Positions 45,697 to 58,805 of a DNA stretch of 64,000 nucleotides are shown here, one piece after another. Position 1 is the stretch's first letter. Each line of letters starts with the position of its first letter. Source of the DNA: Diphasiastrum complanatum (Eukaryota; Streptophyta; Lycopodiopsida; Lycopodiales; Lycopodiaceae); assembly GCA_029204225.1 (NCBI GenBank), contig CM055108.1, positions 13,267,955 through 13,331,954 on the forward strand. Direction: 5' to 3'. The translations under genes were made by a program, and so were the position numbers. Below the pieces are notes generated by a model that saw nothing but the letters and a program-made list of their open reading frames with translations, searched no databases and was not told the DNA's origin.

Positions 45697-46675
45697 ACTA
45701 TAAGGGAGGGGTGGAAAGCTGTTAACTTTGTTTCATAACCCACAGTACCCACTCCGTATTGTTCTCCTGTCTCCTGTCAACGTCCTGCAACTCATTACCG
45801 TGTAGACAAAGCTCTCTCTTCTCTCACAAATATAGATGCCCAAACGGTCATCAAGCCTGGATGATCCGAGAAAAGCTGAGCTTGTTGATCCATTCTCTTG
45901 TAATGTTTGTTGCATCACCTATTTTCAAGCCAAGGCTTGATTTTGCTCTGCCATTTTTGGATTGAAGTAAGCCAGAGTCTTACAAGAACAAGAAGAATGA
46001 GAAGAAGAACAAGGAGTTGGGGCTATGTGTGTGCCATGCCACTTTCCCCCCCTTCAAGCTCAGAAAACTTTGGCTTCTTATGGTTAGGTGAACAGACACT
46101 GCACTAGACTGTGCAAGGCAGTTGTGGAACATGATATATAGTTTTCAGCATCTTGTTGTTGTTGCTGTTGTAGCTTGGGATTGTTGCATCTCAGCAGATG
46201 GCGCTGCTTTAGCATAGTTTCTGCTTAATTCACCTCCATCAACACGATCCATGCCATTTTGTTATTTACTTCTGTGATCCATCATTTGTTGTTGGTTTAC
46301 GATTTGCTGATAATAATATTCTCCCTCTCCTCCTTGCAGCATCTTCATACACAGCTCTTTTCACTCTCTTGCTTCACTTTCTACCGCACACGAGGAAACT
46401 TTTGTAGAACCAGAAAATCCAGTTGAGCTTTTTGAACCACAGCTTGTCTACTTCCACAGCAAAAGCATCAGCCATGTATCTCCAGTTTCTATATTCGACA
46501 AGAAGCAAATCCAAGGTGGCAGCTTAATCCCATACTGCTGCCGATGAAACAATACCCAATTAGCTATTGAAATCCAACGTTCTGTAAATAGTTGAAGATC
46601 TGAGAGCTGCCTTGCACACTTTTCAGAGATTTATTTGGCTTGAAGCAATATAAAATCATCTACACTTCCTCGGCT
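45697..46675 (+). promoter_or_regulatory. Probable promoter and 5' leader (possible leader intron) of the 46.7-kb gene
   Basis: A TATAAG box at about 45699 is followed by a leader of about 0.95 kb rich in CT. A GGTGAAC donor-like site near 46088 and a strong pyrimidine tract plus acceptor TCCTCCTTGCAG ending near 46340 would make a leader intron of about 250 bp. All inferred from motifs; no transcript evidence. Confidence 0.35.
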
Positions 46676-48325
46676 ATGGTGGAAGCTGATCACAGGTTCA
46701 CAACACATGCGCATTCGGCCGGGCTAAAGCGGCTATCTGCTCGAGCAAATGCAGCGCCAAATCCTTCAACTGGCCACAGAGTATGCTTCTCCTTTGCTGC
46801 CTACGCTCGCAATGTGATCGATCATCTATGCAAGTGCCAAGTGGAGATACTCGAGGGGCTGTCAGATGAGGAGTTTGCCAGAGTCGAGTTAGAATTTGGC
46901 TTCACATTTCCTCCTGATCTGAGAGCAATCCTTCAGGAGGGGCTTCCTGTGGGAGATGGGTTTCCGAATTGGCGATCAGGTGGATCATCCCAGCTCAGAT
47001 TGAAGCTCAACTCTCCCATCTCAGGGCTATGCTTTGAGGTGGGCAGAGGAAGGTTTTGGTGGAAACAGTGGGGATCGAGACCATCAGATGCTCATCAGGC
47101 AGTGGCAATAGCTCGTTCTGCTTTGAGAAAAGTACCAGTCTTGGTGCCCGTATATAAGCACTGCTACATTCCCGCTGCTCCCAATCTTGCTGGCAATCCA
47201 GTCATATTTGTGGATCGAAAAGACGTCGGTTACTCTGGCTTTGATTTGGCTGATTTCTTCCAGAGAGAGGCTTTCATTCCCCAGAATTACTGCACAAGTA
47301 TTGATCCTCAAACAGTCTGTGACGAGGATGGAGGCATGAGGGAGAGTCTCGAAAGTTATGAGACTGCTTTGAGAACAGATGGTGAGCTACAATGTTTAAG
47401 CTTGATAAATGTACAGAAGGACCCATATCATGGAAGAATAAACAAATTTCGGAGAGGTGATGGGAAGGAGCCTAATGCTGTGACACATAAGCTCAAATCA
47501 CTTCGAATTCTTTTGGAAGGATCAGGGTGGAAGTGGGAAGGGTTTGGAAGAGATTGTGAAGGTAGGGGCAAAAGCTTGGTTGCAGGTGCAGGTGCAAACA
47601 AGAATTATGAAGTTCAACGTAAAGAAGCATTGCATTCTTTCAAGCGCGAGATTTCTACTTGGATACATGCTGAAAGAAGCCATGAATATTGTTCAAGGAG
47701 TGCTGGAGTGTCTCCCAGGAATAGTGTGAGTAGTGCAGAGTTTCCAAGGAAGAGCATTGATGTGATCTCCAGGCACATGGATTCTCCACTCTCCACCAAA
47801 AGCTTGCTGCCTTTTACAATGGCTGCACCTGCTTGGGCGGCAAAGACAGCACGCCACATTGAATTCTGGAGTGACCTTGTGGAAAGAAAAATGGCAGCAG
47901 ATTCAGTGGGCTATTATGCTTCCAAAGGTGATGACACTCTCACCAAAGGAGCATTGGACAAGGTGGACAAAGAAGGAAATGTTGAACTGCCTGGAGGCTT
48001 GACATCCAAGTGGGTTGCAAGATATTTGGAGAACATGGCAGGTCAGCTTAGGAATGGAGGATGGAAAGAAAATGATATCTCAGAGATGGTGGATGCAGAT
48101 TCTTTTCCTGATTCCCGGAAGTGTCTGGTTTGGGATAGACAATCTGTTCTTGATGATCTGACATCCAAAGTTAACATGCTATCAATCTCTCTGAAAAAGG
48201 CTGGCTGGAGTGCACAAGAGGTTTCAGAAGCACTTGGCCCTCCACAAGAGAAAGAAAATATCAAATTTTCACCACAATTTGCTGCAAAAGTTGGGAAACT
48301 TACCGAGTACCTTGCTCGTGCTTAG
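46676..48325 (+). CDS. Conserved plant protein of unknown function, SMI1/KNR4-like N-terminal region
   Basis: 549 aa without intron from ATG 46676 (context GCTATGG); the frame stays open 12 codons further upstream but has no earlier ATG. From memory the protein resembles an uncharacterised land-plant family. After an N terminus with AHSAGLKRLSARA, residues about 60-105 (LSDEEFARVELEFGFTFPPDL, then GLPVGDGFPNWR) look like an SMI1/KNR4 (SUKH) fold. A W-rich segment (GRFWWKQWGSRPSD) and a Pro-Val-His-rich part (VLVPVYKHCYIP, AGNPVIFVD) follow. The middle is low-complexity and serine-rich; the C terminus is helical with two similar pieces (ENMAGQLRNGGWKENDISEM and LKKAGWSAQEVSEAL). No signal peptide or membrane helix. 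Base and codon use is richer in G/C than the retroelements around it. A regulatory or scaffold role is possible but unproven. Confidence 0.8.
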   Translation: MVEADHRFTTHAHSAGLKRLSARANAAPNPSTGHRVCFSFAAYARNVIDHLCKCQVEILEGLSDEEFARVELEFGFTFPPDLRAILQEGLPVGDGFPNWRSGGSSQLRLKLNSPISGLCFEVGRGRFWWKQWGSRPSDAHQAVAIARSALRKVPVLVPVYKHCYIPAAPNLAGNPVIFVDRKDVGYSGFDLADFFQREAFIPQNYCTSIDPQTVCDEDGGMRESLESYETALRTDGELQCLSLINVQKDPYHGRINKFRRGDGKEPNAVTHKLKSLRILLEGSGWKWEGFGRDCEGRGKSLVAGAGANKNYEVQRKEALHSFKREISTWIHAERSHEYCSRSAGVSPRNSVSSAEFPRKSIDVISRHMDSPLSTKSLLPFTMAAPAWAAKTARHIEFWSDLVERKMAADSVGYYASKGDDTLTKGALDKVDKEGNVELPGGLTSKWVARYLENMAGQLRNGGWKENDISEMVDADSFPDSRKCLVWDRQSVLDDLTSKVNMLSISLKKAGWSAQEVSEALGPPQEKENIKFSPQFAAKVGKLTEYLARA

Positions 48326-50689
48326 AGATCTGGTCATCACTAAGCGTCATGGATTTTCTGTTTTTGCCTGCCATGCTGGACATCTATTCAGACCTTGTTC
48401 ACCATTACTTCTAGGAGATGACCTTCTGAGACGATTGTTTCAGTTCATGCCTTTCCACTGATACGATCAATCCTAGAACTTTTACTTCTGATCTCATGAG
48501 GCAGGCATTGTGATTTGTCACATTGTTTTTCTTTAAGAATTCCTCTCCTGTCCTCTGAAAGTTCTTATTGCATTAGCGCTGCTTTACGTCAAGAAACGTC
48601 AAAAAGTTGCACATTATTAAGTTTGAAAGTTTATGCTGTCGAAAAATCTATCAGGGGGAAGATCAGCTATGTTTCTAGAAGAGCTTGAGAGTTTCAATGG
48701 GTTCATTTTGTTGCATCAACTTTGAGGCTTATTCAGAACCATGAAAGAAAGTCCTGAGGACTATTGCAAATGAGCGATTACTGCGAAGGAACTTGGCAAG
48801 CCAGATAAACTCTCCTCTCTTGTTGCTGATGGAAGTTTCCATGACTCGCCCTCGCCCCATTTTGCAGGAACAGATAACCTTATCCATGGACAAATGGCTG
48901 AGCCAGCATCTGCTAGATTATATCTTTATAGAGCCAGCAATCAGAATCATTCTGGTTGGAGTTTCTGGATTGGTTAGTAGCTCTCATTCTGTTCAAGAAC
49001 TTATGGTATCTCCAAGATGATGGTGGTGAAGCATTAAAATAATCTGCTCGTCTTCCCTAGTTATACTGAAGAATAGCAGTCAATCCAAGCGATTGGAGAG
49101 TTCAGATAAAGTAAATATAATTACTATAACTGCTGGAAAACCTGTCCGCATAAAGGATAACAAGCTACTACGATATATGAAACTCCATTCAGATAAATTT
49201 GAGCATATAAAAATAATGAACTAAATTAACTGGCCACAAAAGACAGTAGATCATGTAGCCAGGATTAAGCCCAACAGAGCAAGAACTTTCCATAGACAAT
49301 CAAAAAGTGAGTGTAACTGTTTTTCTTTATATGAGATGAACTCTCAAATGCTATTTTTCTTATGTATATTCTTACAAAAGAGGCCTATGAGATAGATTCC
49401 TTCTCTTATCTTCTCTAATTTTGTCTGATGCAGCCAACATGATGTGCTTGGATGTGAGAACTAAATGTCTTTCTGAAGTTTCCAGGTTAGGTTGAGCTTT
49501 GAGTGCTCTCTTCTGCTGTTGCTCCTCCTGTATAAAACTTGAGTCTGAAATTTTCTTTTCATCTACTCTGACGACTCTATGCATATTATTTCCCAAGCTT
49601 CTATACCCAAAAGCATCATGCATGCACACACAATCAAAATTCAACTTTTTCTATATTGTGATTCACATTGAAAGCAAACTTGATTTAAATCAAGATTTTA
49701 GAAAGCAAATGTGATTCAAATCAAAATTTTGGAAAACAGATTTGTTTCCACATTTTTTTCATATTTTTAATTGCAAATTGCTCATGTATGAACAATATTA
49801 AATCATCTGAGGTGATTCAAATCGAGATAATACATCCAAACAACTCTTATTGAAAACATTTTAGGTTATATTTTTACCAATTGAAAACAAAAAACACAAC
49901 CTCCATTGTCAATTTTTTTTTTTAATATATCAGCTTTCTAGCAGTTAGTAGTACAAGATTGAGATTGAGTCTCAATATTTTAGTTCTCAAATATTTCAGG
50001 TTACAAATCTAAAACGAAAAATAACCCCGAGAGCCATAAAATTCTAATCTATTGTTAGACGATTCAGGATAAGCTCAGCTCATGAAAGCCATTATTGTGA
50101 TTGCGATTGTTATCCTCCTGTATCAATAAATGAGAAAGAGTGCCAGAATTTGTAAGTAGAGAGGGAGCTTGTTCCAAGAAGTCATGGAAGTCTTTCAAGT
50201 AAGAGGCCGAATGAACAAACATACTTGATGATCTTGCAACATTGTAGACAATAATGTCAAGCTTTTTGGTCGTTCAAGGTATGCATGCTATTAAGCTCTA
50301 ACACAATAACTCAAGATGTTCCTACAAGGCTATTTTTGGGAAAGAAGGAAGCTCTTTTGAGCAGATTCTATCAAGGATCACATAAATCATTTTAGAACTT
50401 AGTCGACCGATTAGCTATAGTAGGAGTCACCCATCAATGAAGTCAAGAATGCCATTACTTTGCTACATAGTCTTGAGTATATACAAAATTGTTATCATAA
50501 TGATATATGTTCAACAAGATTTCATTATTCAAAATATTACACCAATATTATTCAAAGAAGAGATTAAAGGAACAAACCTTGAACAATGATTTGGTAAATC
50601 CTTGGCTCTTTACTAAGAAAACACCTTGTTATCCTAAAGTGATCCATTCTTTCTTGGTTCTCAAATTGTCGATATAAAACAAAGATCAA
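48326..50689. other. 3' flank of the gene; no further gene recognised
   Basis: Contains the gene's 3' UTR (extent unknown; no clear AATAAA nearby) and then A/T-rich sequence with short ORFs only. Pieces near 50.2-50.6 kb may belong to the copia gag fossil that follows. Confidence 0.4.
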
Positions 50690-51030
50690 GATTCATAGCT
50701 CAAAAAATTTCTATAGATAATGCAAAAACAAGGGCACATAACCAAGGAGTGCAAAAAGAGGATACACAATGAAAATTAAAGAAAACAATAGACATATATT
50801 GTTGACAACAATTTTGAAGACCAAGATAAAAAACTATTCATGGCAAAAATTGAAGAGTTTGATGACCAAGATTGTTGGTTTCTAGATTTAGTGCCACTCA
50901 ACACATAATCAACAAATTCAATTGGTCAAGAACTATTGAAGCTCAACATTAACAAGTGCGTTCATCTTGGAGATGGCTACTCTCATTGAATCAATCAAAG
51001 GTGAAGGATCTATCCAAGATAGGTTTTGAG
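50690..51030 (+). pseudogene. Copia gag zinc-knuckle/protease fossil
   Basis: Read across frames: QGHITKECKKR (second half of a zinc knuckle) near 50730, then DCWFLDL followed after a one-base shift by GATQHI (the protease WFLDSGATQH motif) near 50875, then LGDG near 50970. It ends at the CA microsatellite. Heavily decayed and not related to families 1-3. Confidence 0.6.

Positions 51031-51032
<2 letters not shown>

Positions 51033-51068
<36 letters not shown>
51033..51068. repeat. (CA)18 microsatellite
   Basis: Perfect CA array; a second of about 11 units follows at 51123-51144, then short AT repeats. Confidence 0.99.
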
Positions 51069-51071
<3 letters not shown>

Positions 51072-51121
51072 GCATGCATGTGTATGTATGTTTACATGTA
51101 CATATATAATATATTAGCTAT

Positions 51122-51154
<33 letters not shown>

Positions 51155-51653
51155 CATATATGTGCACTTTAGTGAAGCAATAACCATATGGCTCTTTATT
51201 ACATGTTCCATAGATATGATTTTCTTATATGGAAAAGAAAGTGTATTAAAAATATCATTGATTGAATTGGGTGCTCCACAATTGTATTTTACATAAAATA
51301 TTTCATAAAAGATGTAGATTAATTAATGTTGATATACTCAAGATTTGAATCTCTAATCTTTCTCATGCTATGCTATAAAGGTATTATCTACATTTTCTAT
51401 GGGTTTGACGTTTTAGATTCCTTTAATTTTAACATATTCTAAAGAGCATTAAGTAGTAGTTGAATGACTATTTGAATGACGTTCAATTGAAATGCACCAT
51501 TTTATCAAAATAATCACAAAATTTGGCATTTCAAATAAAAAGCACAAGTATGGGGTGTGGTGTTAAGCCCATATCACAATAGCATAATGTTTTTTTTTCT
51601 TCCCCAATTTGTCTCACTAACCTTGATGAAAATGGTCTTCAAATGAAGTACAT

Positions 51654-51814
<161 letters not shown>

Positions 51815-51869
51815 ATATATTCTTACTACATTAAATGCTCTTAAAAATATATTGTTACTTATAGCACAC

Positions 51870-53468
51870 ATTGCAAAAAATTCTAATCAATTTTATTTCA
51901 AAGCCACATGTTGAGCTCACATGGGCCCCAAACTTACATAATGGCTATTATGGTACATAATAAATAAAATAATGTGTACTTCTATTGTGTATGTGTAATA
52001 TATATCCATCAAGAAACAATTTGTTCATGTATTATTTATTAATATCAAAGCCACATGTTGAGCTCATATGGTCCCCAAGCTTACATTATGCCATGTAATT
52101 GTACATATTATGTATGTTGTTTCTTTACGTTTAGTACATATCAATTATGAAGATTATGCCTACAAGTAGTCATCCTTTATATATAGATAAGTAGATAATT
52201 AGCTATACATATAATGTTCATTATTAAGTCATATTAACTATAAAGCTTGAACATACGTATAGTATATGCTATGTACAATTGTAGCCATAATGTGGCTTTC
52301 ACAGTTATAAGTATGTTTTGCAATCCATGCTACACACACACACACACACATCACTAAAAATATGGCCTCAAGTGGTCATTGGAAAGCTTGATTCAAAATG
52401 AAAAAGATAGGATGGATGCTTGTAGTATTGTACATTGGTGATAGCAATGCTCACAAAAATAGCTCACACATTTCATAGAGGTGTTTTCTAAGCTAATAAT
52501 AAAAGTCAAACAATGATGCACAACTTTATGCCTCATCACATGTAACGTGGATTCACTTTGCTCTCTTTTATTACTTTGCACTCAAAACCAAAATCCCCAC
52601 CCGCACTCTCATAATATCATGTAGTGTTGATGGTCCCAAGCAAGTCTTTGGTGCAAGAAAAAAGTTGAACACAAGATATGACATGCATATGGTGTTTAAA
52701 TTGAATAGGAGTATGGTTAGTGGATTGGGCATGAAAATCTATGAATCTAAATTTTTTTTCCATGAGTCATCGAGATTTAATTAGAAGATTGAAGGGTTCA
52801 GATGGAGTAATCACAAATAGTTATTGAAACAAGCAATATATGAGATGAAAGAAGATGATACCCATTTTTTTGTAAAAAAAATGTTGAAAGAAGCCACGAA
52901 ATAGTCATGACAAGATAAAGTAGATATTTTAGAGGTCATGATTGGCTTAAGTGAACTAGAGGGCAATACACATGTATTCATTGGGAGGCTTGACAATAGT
53001 TTGGAGGAATGTGAAAGATCGTAACTATTTAGTTGGGTGAAGAGGCTTGTTAGTCACACAATGACATAATCACCAAAGCAACATTCATCACAACAAGAGA
53101 AAATGTATGAGAACTTATGGACTACCTTGATAAGGAAGAGAAAACAATAGTAATTATGGATAGTTGGTGAAATGTCTAGATTGCACATTGGTGGCAGCTA
53201 ATAAATGTCGAAATTCAAACAAAAAGGACCTAAAATGGATTCATTTAGTCCGCAAGAGGGATTGGATGCATTGCTTTCAAGGAATCTATCATCTAACACA
53301 AGCTAGAATTGATCTTTCATCATAGAACAAGCAAGAACAATCAAATTCAAAGTGTTTATGACCAAAATAGGCTTCATACATGTGAAGGCGGCCTAATGTA
53401 CGTACAAAGCATTAACAATGCTGGACCACAAAAATTGCAAGACAAATGAAAGAGATTCATGTTTGATG
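51870..53468. other. No recognisable gene
   Basis: A/T-rich; two copies of a phrase AAAGCCACATGTTGAGCTCA (51900, 52048) show a local duplication of about 150 bp spacing. A (CA)9 tract lies at 52332-52350. Sequence near 53365-53400 (CTTCATACATGTGAAGGCGGCC) faintly recalls the family-1 LTR palindrome region. Confidence 0.4.
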
Positions 53469-54011
53469 CAAATCTTGAAGAAGGCTTCACACGTGTGAAA
53501 GTACAGCCCCCCACAGTCTGAGTACTGTACACCAGACCTACATTCAATCCTATAATCATTAGTAATCACAAGTACTCAAACAATTATGAACATAGAGAGC
53601 AATTGCACCATTATGAGAGAAAAAACATGAAATTGCTTGATTGATTTTGGTGAGATATCATCACCTATATATACATGATCCATCACGGTTTTGGGCAGGT
53701 ATGAGTAGCCCTAAACCTATCCCTAATGCTAATTTTGGTGGATCTTTCATCCCTACCAAGTTAGGGCTGGAATCTTGGAAATCCCTCAACAATGCAGAAA
53801 TTACCAAAAATAGCTCCTATTTTTTCTCCCTTGTATCTAAGCATAATTTGGACTCATTCCAAAGGTTCTAACACTTAGGTCTACTTGAGAACATCCTTAT
53901 GAATGGAATCCTATGCTATTTGGCACGTGTGACAAGCCACATCATGACCATCTAACTATTTACAAGTCATATGACCAAAACTAGTCAAGCTAGCATTGTG
54001 AATTTTTAACA
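53469..54011 (-). repeat. Truncated 3' LTR of B
   Basis: 543 bp; homology starts within CAAATC(C)TTGAAGAAGG and runs to the LTR end. The terminal TGTAAAAATTACAGC and about 140 bp are absent. Palindrome core at 53488-53497. Confidence 0.95.
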
Positions 54012-54025
54012 CTCCTCCTCACTAT

Positions 54026-57000
54026 CTAGCTTGGTTCAATCATTGCTTTACTAATCACTCCAAGTGATGATCTGAACTTCATAAAAGGTGTCTTTTGAAT
54101 TGTTTTAGTAAGTAGATCAGCTACACATTCATTGCTTGGAACATGCTCCAAAGCAATCTCCTTGGCTTGCACCATTTCTCTCACAAAGTGATGGCATATC
54201 TCAATGTGCTTAGATCTTGCATGGAAGATTGGGTTAGATGCAAGGTGTTGGGCTGATATATTGTCATTGTAGATTATTGGTGCCTCCTCTGAATCCATGA
54301 TCTTTAGTTCCACCAATAATCTCTTGATCCAAAGTACCTCCTTTGTAGTGGTTGTCAAAGCTTTGTACTCGACCTCGGTTGAAGATAGAGATATAGTTTC
54401 TTGCTTTTTTGAAAGCCATGAAATCACACCTTCTCCTATGAAAGTTGAATAGGCACTTGTTGATTTCCTATCCCTCTTGTCCCCTGCAGAATCTGAATCA
54501 CTAAATGCATGAAGGTTAATCACATCTCCTCTATATAGAATCCCAAAATCCAATGTACCCGAGATGTATCTTAGAATCCTCTTAGCCTTTTTCCAATGGA
54601 TATTCAATGGCTTTTGCATGGATTGGCTCAACCTACATACACTAAAGCTAAGATCTGGTCTAATTATAGTGATCCACATTAAGGAACCTATAAGTTGCCT
54701 AAACAAAGTGATGTCCATAAAGGATCTTTCATCATCTTCATTTGGCACTTTTACATCTTGCTCCATTGGTGTGTCAACACTTTTGCATGCTTCCATCTTA
54801 AACTTCTTCAAAAGACTTTGAGCATAGTTTACTTGACTTATAAAGATAAAGTCAGACCCTCTAAGTACTTCTATGCCTAAGATGAAGTGAATACACCCTA
54901 GATCTACCATCTTGAACTCTAAGGATAGATCTATCTTGATTTTTTCAATACCATCAACAATACTTCCACTAATGATGATGTCATCTACATAAATGAGTAA
55001 AAGTACAATACCAACATCATCAAACTTAATGTAAAGAGTGGGATTATATTCACTTTGAACAAAAGAAAGTGAAATAAGATAGCAATGTAGTCTTGAATTC
55101 CAAGATCTCGAGGCTTGCTTCAAGCCATAGATGCTTCTTTGGAGATGGCATACTTTGTTCTCCATTCCATGCTTGATGAACCCTTGTGGCTACTCCATAT
55201 AGATATCCTCTTCCAAAAAACCATTCAACAAAGCATTAGAGACATCCATTTGACATAGAATCCATCCAAAATGTGATGCAAGTGCAATGATTAGCCTTAT
55301 TGTGACCATCTTGACCACGGGTGCAAAAGTTTCCTCATGGTCTATCCCTCTCTCTTGAGCATAACCTTTTGCAACTAATCTTGCTTTATGTTTGTTAACA
55401 CTCCCATTTGCATTCAACTTAAGCTTGAAGACCCACTTGCATCCTATTACATTCCTTTGAGGTCTCTCAACAAGCAACCAAGTTTTATTCTCAATCAAGG
55501 CATCATACTCATCCAACATAGCTTTATACCATTCTTTGGAGTTCAATGCATCTTCAACATTAGATGGTTCTTCAAAACTAGATAAAACATAAGAAGTGGA
55601 TGAGATACCCTCAACTTGCTGTCCTTTGCCTTGATATGTGAGCCTTGATGGCTCCACTTTTGCCCTTGAAGATCTCCTTGGTGTGATAAGTGGGTTTGGT
55701 GCTTGCTCCTCTATGAGCTCCTCCTCAAAACCAAGATCTTGCTCCTCGGCCATCTTCTTCTTGATTGTTGGAGCACTTGAGCCTTCTTCAAGCATATGCA
55801 TATGATGTTCATCAAAGATGACATCCCTTGAAACAACAAATTTGTTCAAGGATGGGAGATAGACTTTGTAGCCCTTGCTTGAGCTTGCATATCCAAGCAT
55901 GATCCCTCTTGTGGAAGATGGATCCTCCTTGGTTCTTGTTTCCAATGGCACATGCACATAACATATACACCCAAAAACTTTCAAGTGATTAAAATTGGGT
56001 TTCTTTCCATACAACATCTCATAAGGAGTTTTGCCTTCAATTGCTTTGCAAGGCACCCTATTCATCAAGTAGTTTGCACATACAAGAGACTCACCCCCAA
56101 AGGATTTGGGCAAACAAGCATCTAATCTTAAAGCCTTAGAACATTCACATAATGTTCTATTCCTTCTTTCAGCAACTCCATTTTGTTGAGGAGTGTAAGA
56201 ACAAGAAGTCTCTTTCTTGATCCCTTCCTCCTCACAAAAGGCCTTGAATTCATTGGAGATGAATTCTCCACCATTGTCACTTCTAAGAATCTTGATGCTA
56301 TGATTATGATGCTTTTCCACAAACAACTTGAACTTTACAAAAGTATCAAATACTTGATACTTGAAGGAAAGTAAGAACACCCAACAATATCTTGAGTAGT
56401 CATCAATGAAGGTTAAAAACATGGATGAACCTCCATTAGATTTGGTGCTAGCAATGTGCACATCCGAGTGTATGAGTTCAAGAGGATGAGATGACTTTGT
56501 AATGGAGTTAGGAAACACCTTCTTATGTGCCTTAGATAAGGCACAAGCTTCACAAACCTTGTCTTCCTTCCCAATAGACCTTGGTAGGCCTAAAGCATAC
56601 TCCTCCTTGATCATAGCCTCCATGGAACCCGAGTTGACATGTCCAAGTCTTTTGTGCCATAAAGTAAAGGTAGATATCTTGCTCTTCTCGGCCAACATGA
56701 CAACATTAGTATCCACAAATGCATCCAACTTATAAAGTTTGCCAAGTCTAGTGCCCTTAGCCACTATCTTACCCTTTTTCTTGATGAAACATTCATTTGA
56801 AGCAAAGTCAACATTGAAACCATTGTCTACCATTTGGCCAACACTTAGTAGATTCTTTGTTATTGTAGGAATGTACAAAACACCTTCGATGTTGATCTTT
56901 TTGGAAGATCCTAAGCAAAGGGGAATGCTACCAACTCCTTCAATCTTACAAGCTTCATCATTTGCTGTATAGATAGACTTTATAGGTCCATCATAAGATA

Positions 57001-57994
57001 AGAGAGAAGAGAAAAACTCCCTTTTACTAGTCATGTGTGAACTAGCACCCGAGTCAATCCACCAAGGATCTTCTCCTTTGAAGCTTGTTGAAGAAAATAT
57101 GGACATCATGAGAGAGTCCTCATGTGAACTCTCCTCCTCCTCCTCTTTGCTCATATTGGCTTGGCTTTGATCTTGCTTCCTCTTGAAGCATTCCAAGGCA
57201 TAATGCCCCATCTTGCTACAATAGTAGCACTTCACCTTTGATTTGTCCTTCTTGACTTTGGTGGTTGATGGAGATGCCTTTGAGGGTCCTTCTTGATCCT
57301 CAAGCTTTGTAGACTTCTTGAATGTTGATCCTTTGCCTTTGGACTTGCCTTTGCCTTTGGTGAAGAGAGCTTGGTCATCTCCACCTTGGATGGAAAGCCT
57401 ATCCATCCTCTCTTTCATTTGGCTCCTTCTTGATTCCTCGGCCATGAGTGTGCCTTGGAGTTCTTCAAGTATGGGTAGCTTACTCATAATTGCATATCCC
57501 TGAACCAAATTGTCATATTCAAAGCTTAGTCCATTCAATATGAGTTGAACAAGCTCTTCATCCTTGATAGGATCACCTATGAAGGCTAGCACTTTGTTCA
57601 ATTCCTTTACTCTTAGGACAAAAGTATGTGCACTCTCTCCTTTCTTTTGATAGCTTCTATAAATTTGATTCTTCAAAGCTAACATTCTAGTTTGGTTCTT
57701 GGATTCATAGACCTTTTGCAAAGTCTCCCAAGCATCTTGAGCTGAAGTGCAATCTCCTACCTCTCTTAAGAGTTCATTTGCAACATTCATTTTTATGCAA
57801 TGTAGTGCAACATTGCACCTCTTGATGTATTTGGCTTTTTCTTGAGGATGAATAGGTTCACCCTCCTTACCATTTACAATTTCCATCAGATCTTGCATGA
57901 TCATGATGGATTCCATTCTAACTTTCCATATGGAATAGTTAGTTTTGTTGAGCCTTTCATTAGTATCCAAAAGATATGCATTTATAGATGTCAT
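54026..57994 (-). pseudogene. Element B Gag-Pol polyprotein with one premature stop
   Basis: One frame from ATG 57994 to 54026. Gag includes knuckle CYYCSKMGHYALEC (Ser to Leu change inside the knuckle); protease WWIDSGASSHM; integrase with HSDVH, SDNGGEF and NGVAERRN. RT has WVFKLK, DVSNALLNG and YVDD at 54980-54991. RNase H has SLSSTEVEYKAL (Ala to Val in the usual EAEY) and HIEICHHFVRE. A TAG at 55190-55192 in RT, where A has CAG, ends the first 934 codons after DIYME; the remaining frame is open to the natural stop. A Trp to Gly change lies in KSFGGES, where A and C have W. One nonsense plus several missense changes make it probably inactive. Confidence 0.95.
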
Positions 57995-58793
57995 CTAGTC
58001 TCCTAATCAAGGACTTGACACAAATGAAGGTTACTTCTATTGATCTGATTGAAGGTATACCTTATCCCACTTCTTAGGGACCTGAAAAGATCGGTGATAG
58101 ACTTCCTATAAAGATCTAAGAATGATCTCTAACAAAATCAAATCATAGAATACTAGAAACAATGCACTTGCTTGATTGAAGTAGACAATAGTAGTAGAAT
58201 TGCCCCTCTTTCTATAAAGAACATTAAAGCTTCCAAATGATTTGATCAAGAGTGAATTTCAGAAACCTAATATACTTCCAAAATCACTTGTAAAAGATCT
58301 AAATGGAACTTAATGAGGATGCAACACAATCTACTATCCAATCACAAGCAAAAAATAATCAAAATTGATGAAAAATTGATCTAATTTGGTGCATAAGTCA
58401 AGCAATGGTTGGACTGAACCTAAATCACTTTAGGAGGTGTCTACTACACCTTAGAACAGCCTTGAAGGGTCCCCAAAACTCTGATATTCCCTCTCCTTGA
58501 ATGCTAGAAAGCCTCCTCTATGAAATCACCTCCAAAACTCGCTTAGAAATCAATGCTTGGAGCAAGCAAAACTTGCTATCTTGGTAATGTGAATTGAACT
58601 CAACTTTGCCTCTGGTTTTAGACACCTAAACACCTGCAAATGAAGTCACACAACACCAATCTCCAATGTATTTGACTCACTTTGAGTTCTAGAATCAATA
58701 CTAGATGCTAAGATCCAATCTACACAAGATTTAGATCAAAAATTGTGATCAAATTGAATGAAAACCAAGGATTTAGCTCATTTCAGCATTTAG
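57995..58793 (-). other. Untranslated leader of B
   Basis: 799 bp, near-identical to the leaders of A and C; no ORF. Confidence 0.85.
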
Positions 58794-58805
58794 GCTCTGA
58801 TACCA
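58794..58805 (-). promoter_or_regulatory. Primer-binding site of B
   Basis: GCTCTGATACCA abutting the 5' LTR; perfect initiator-Met-tRNA site on the minus strand. Confidence 0.95.
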
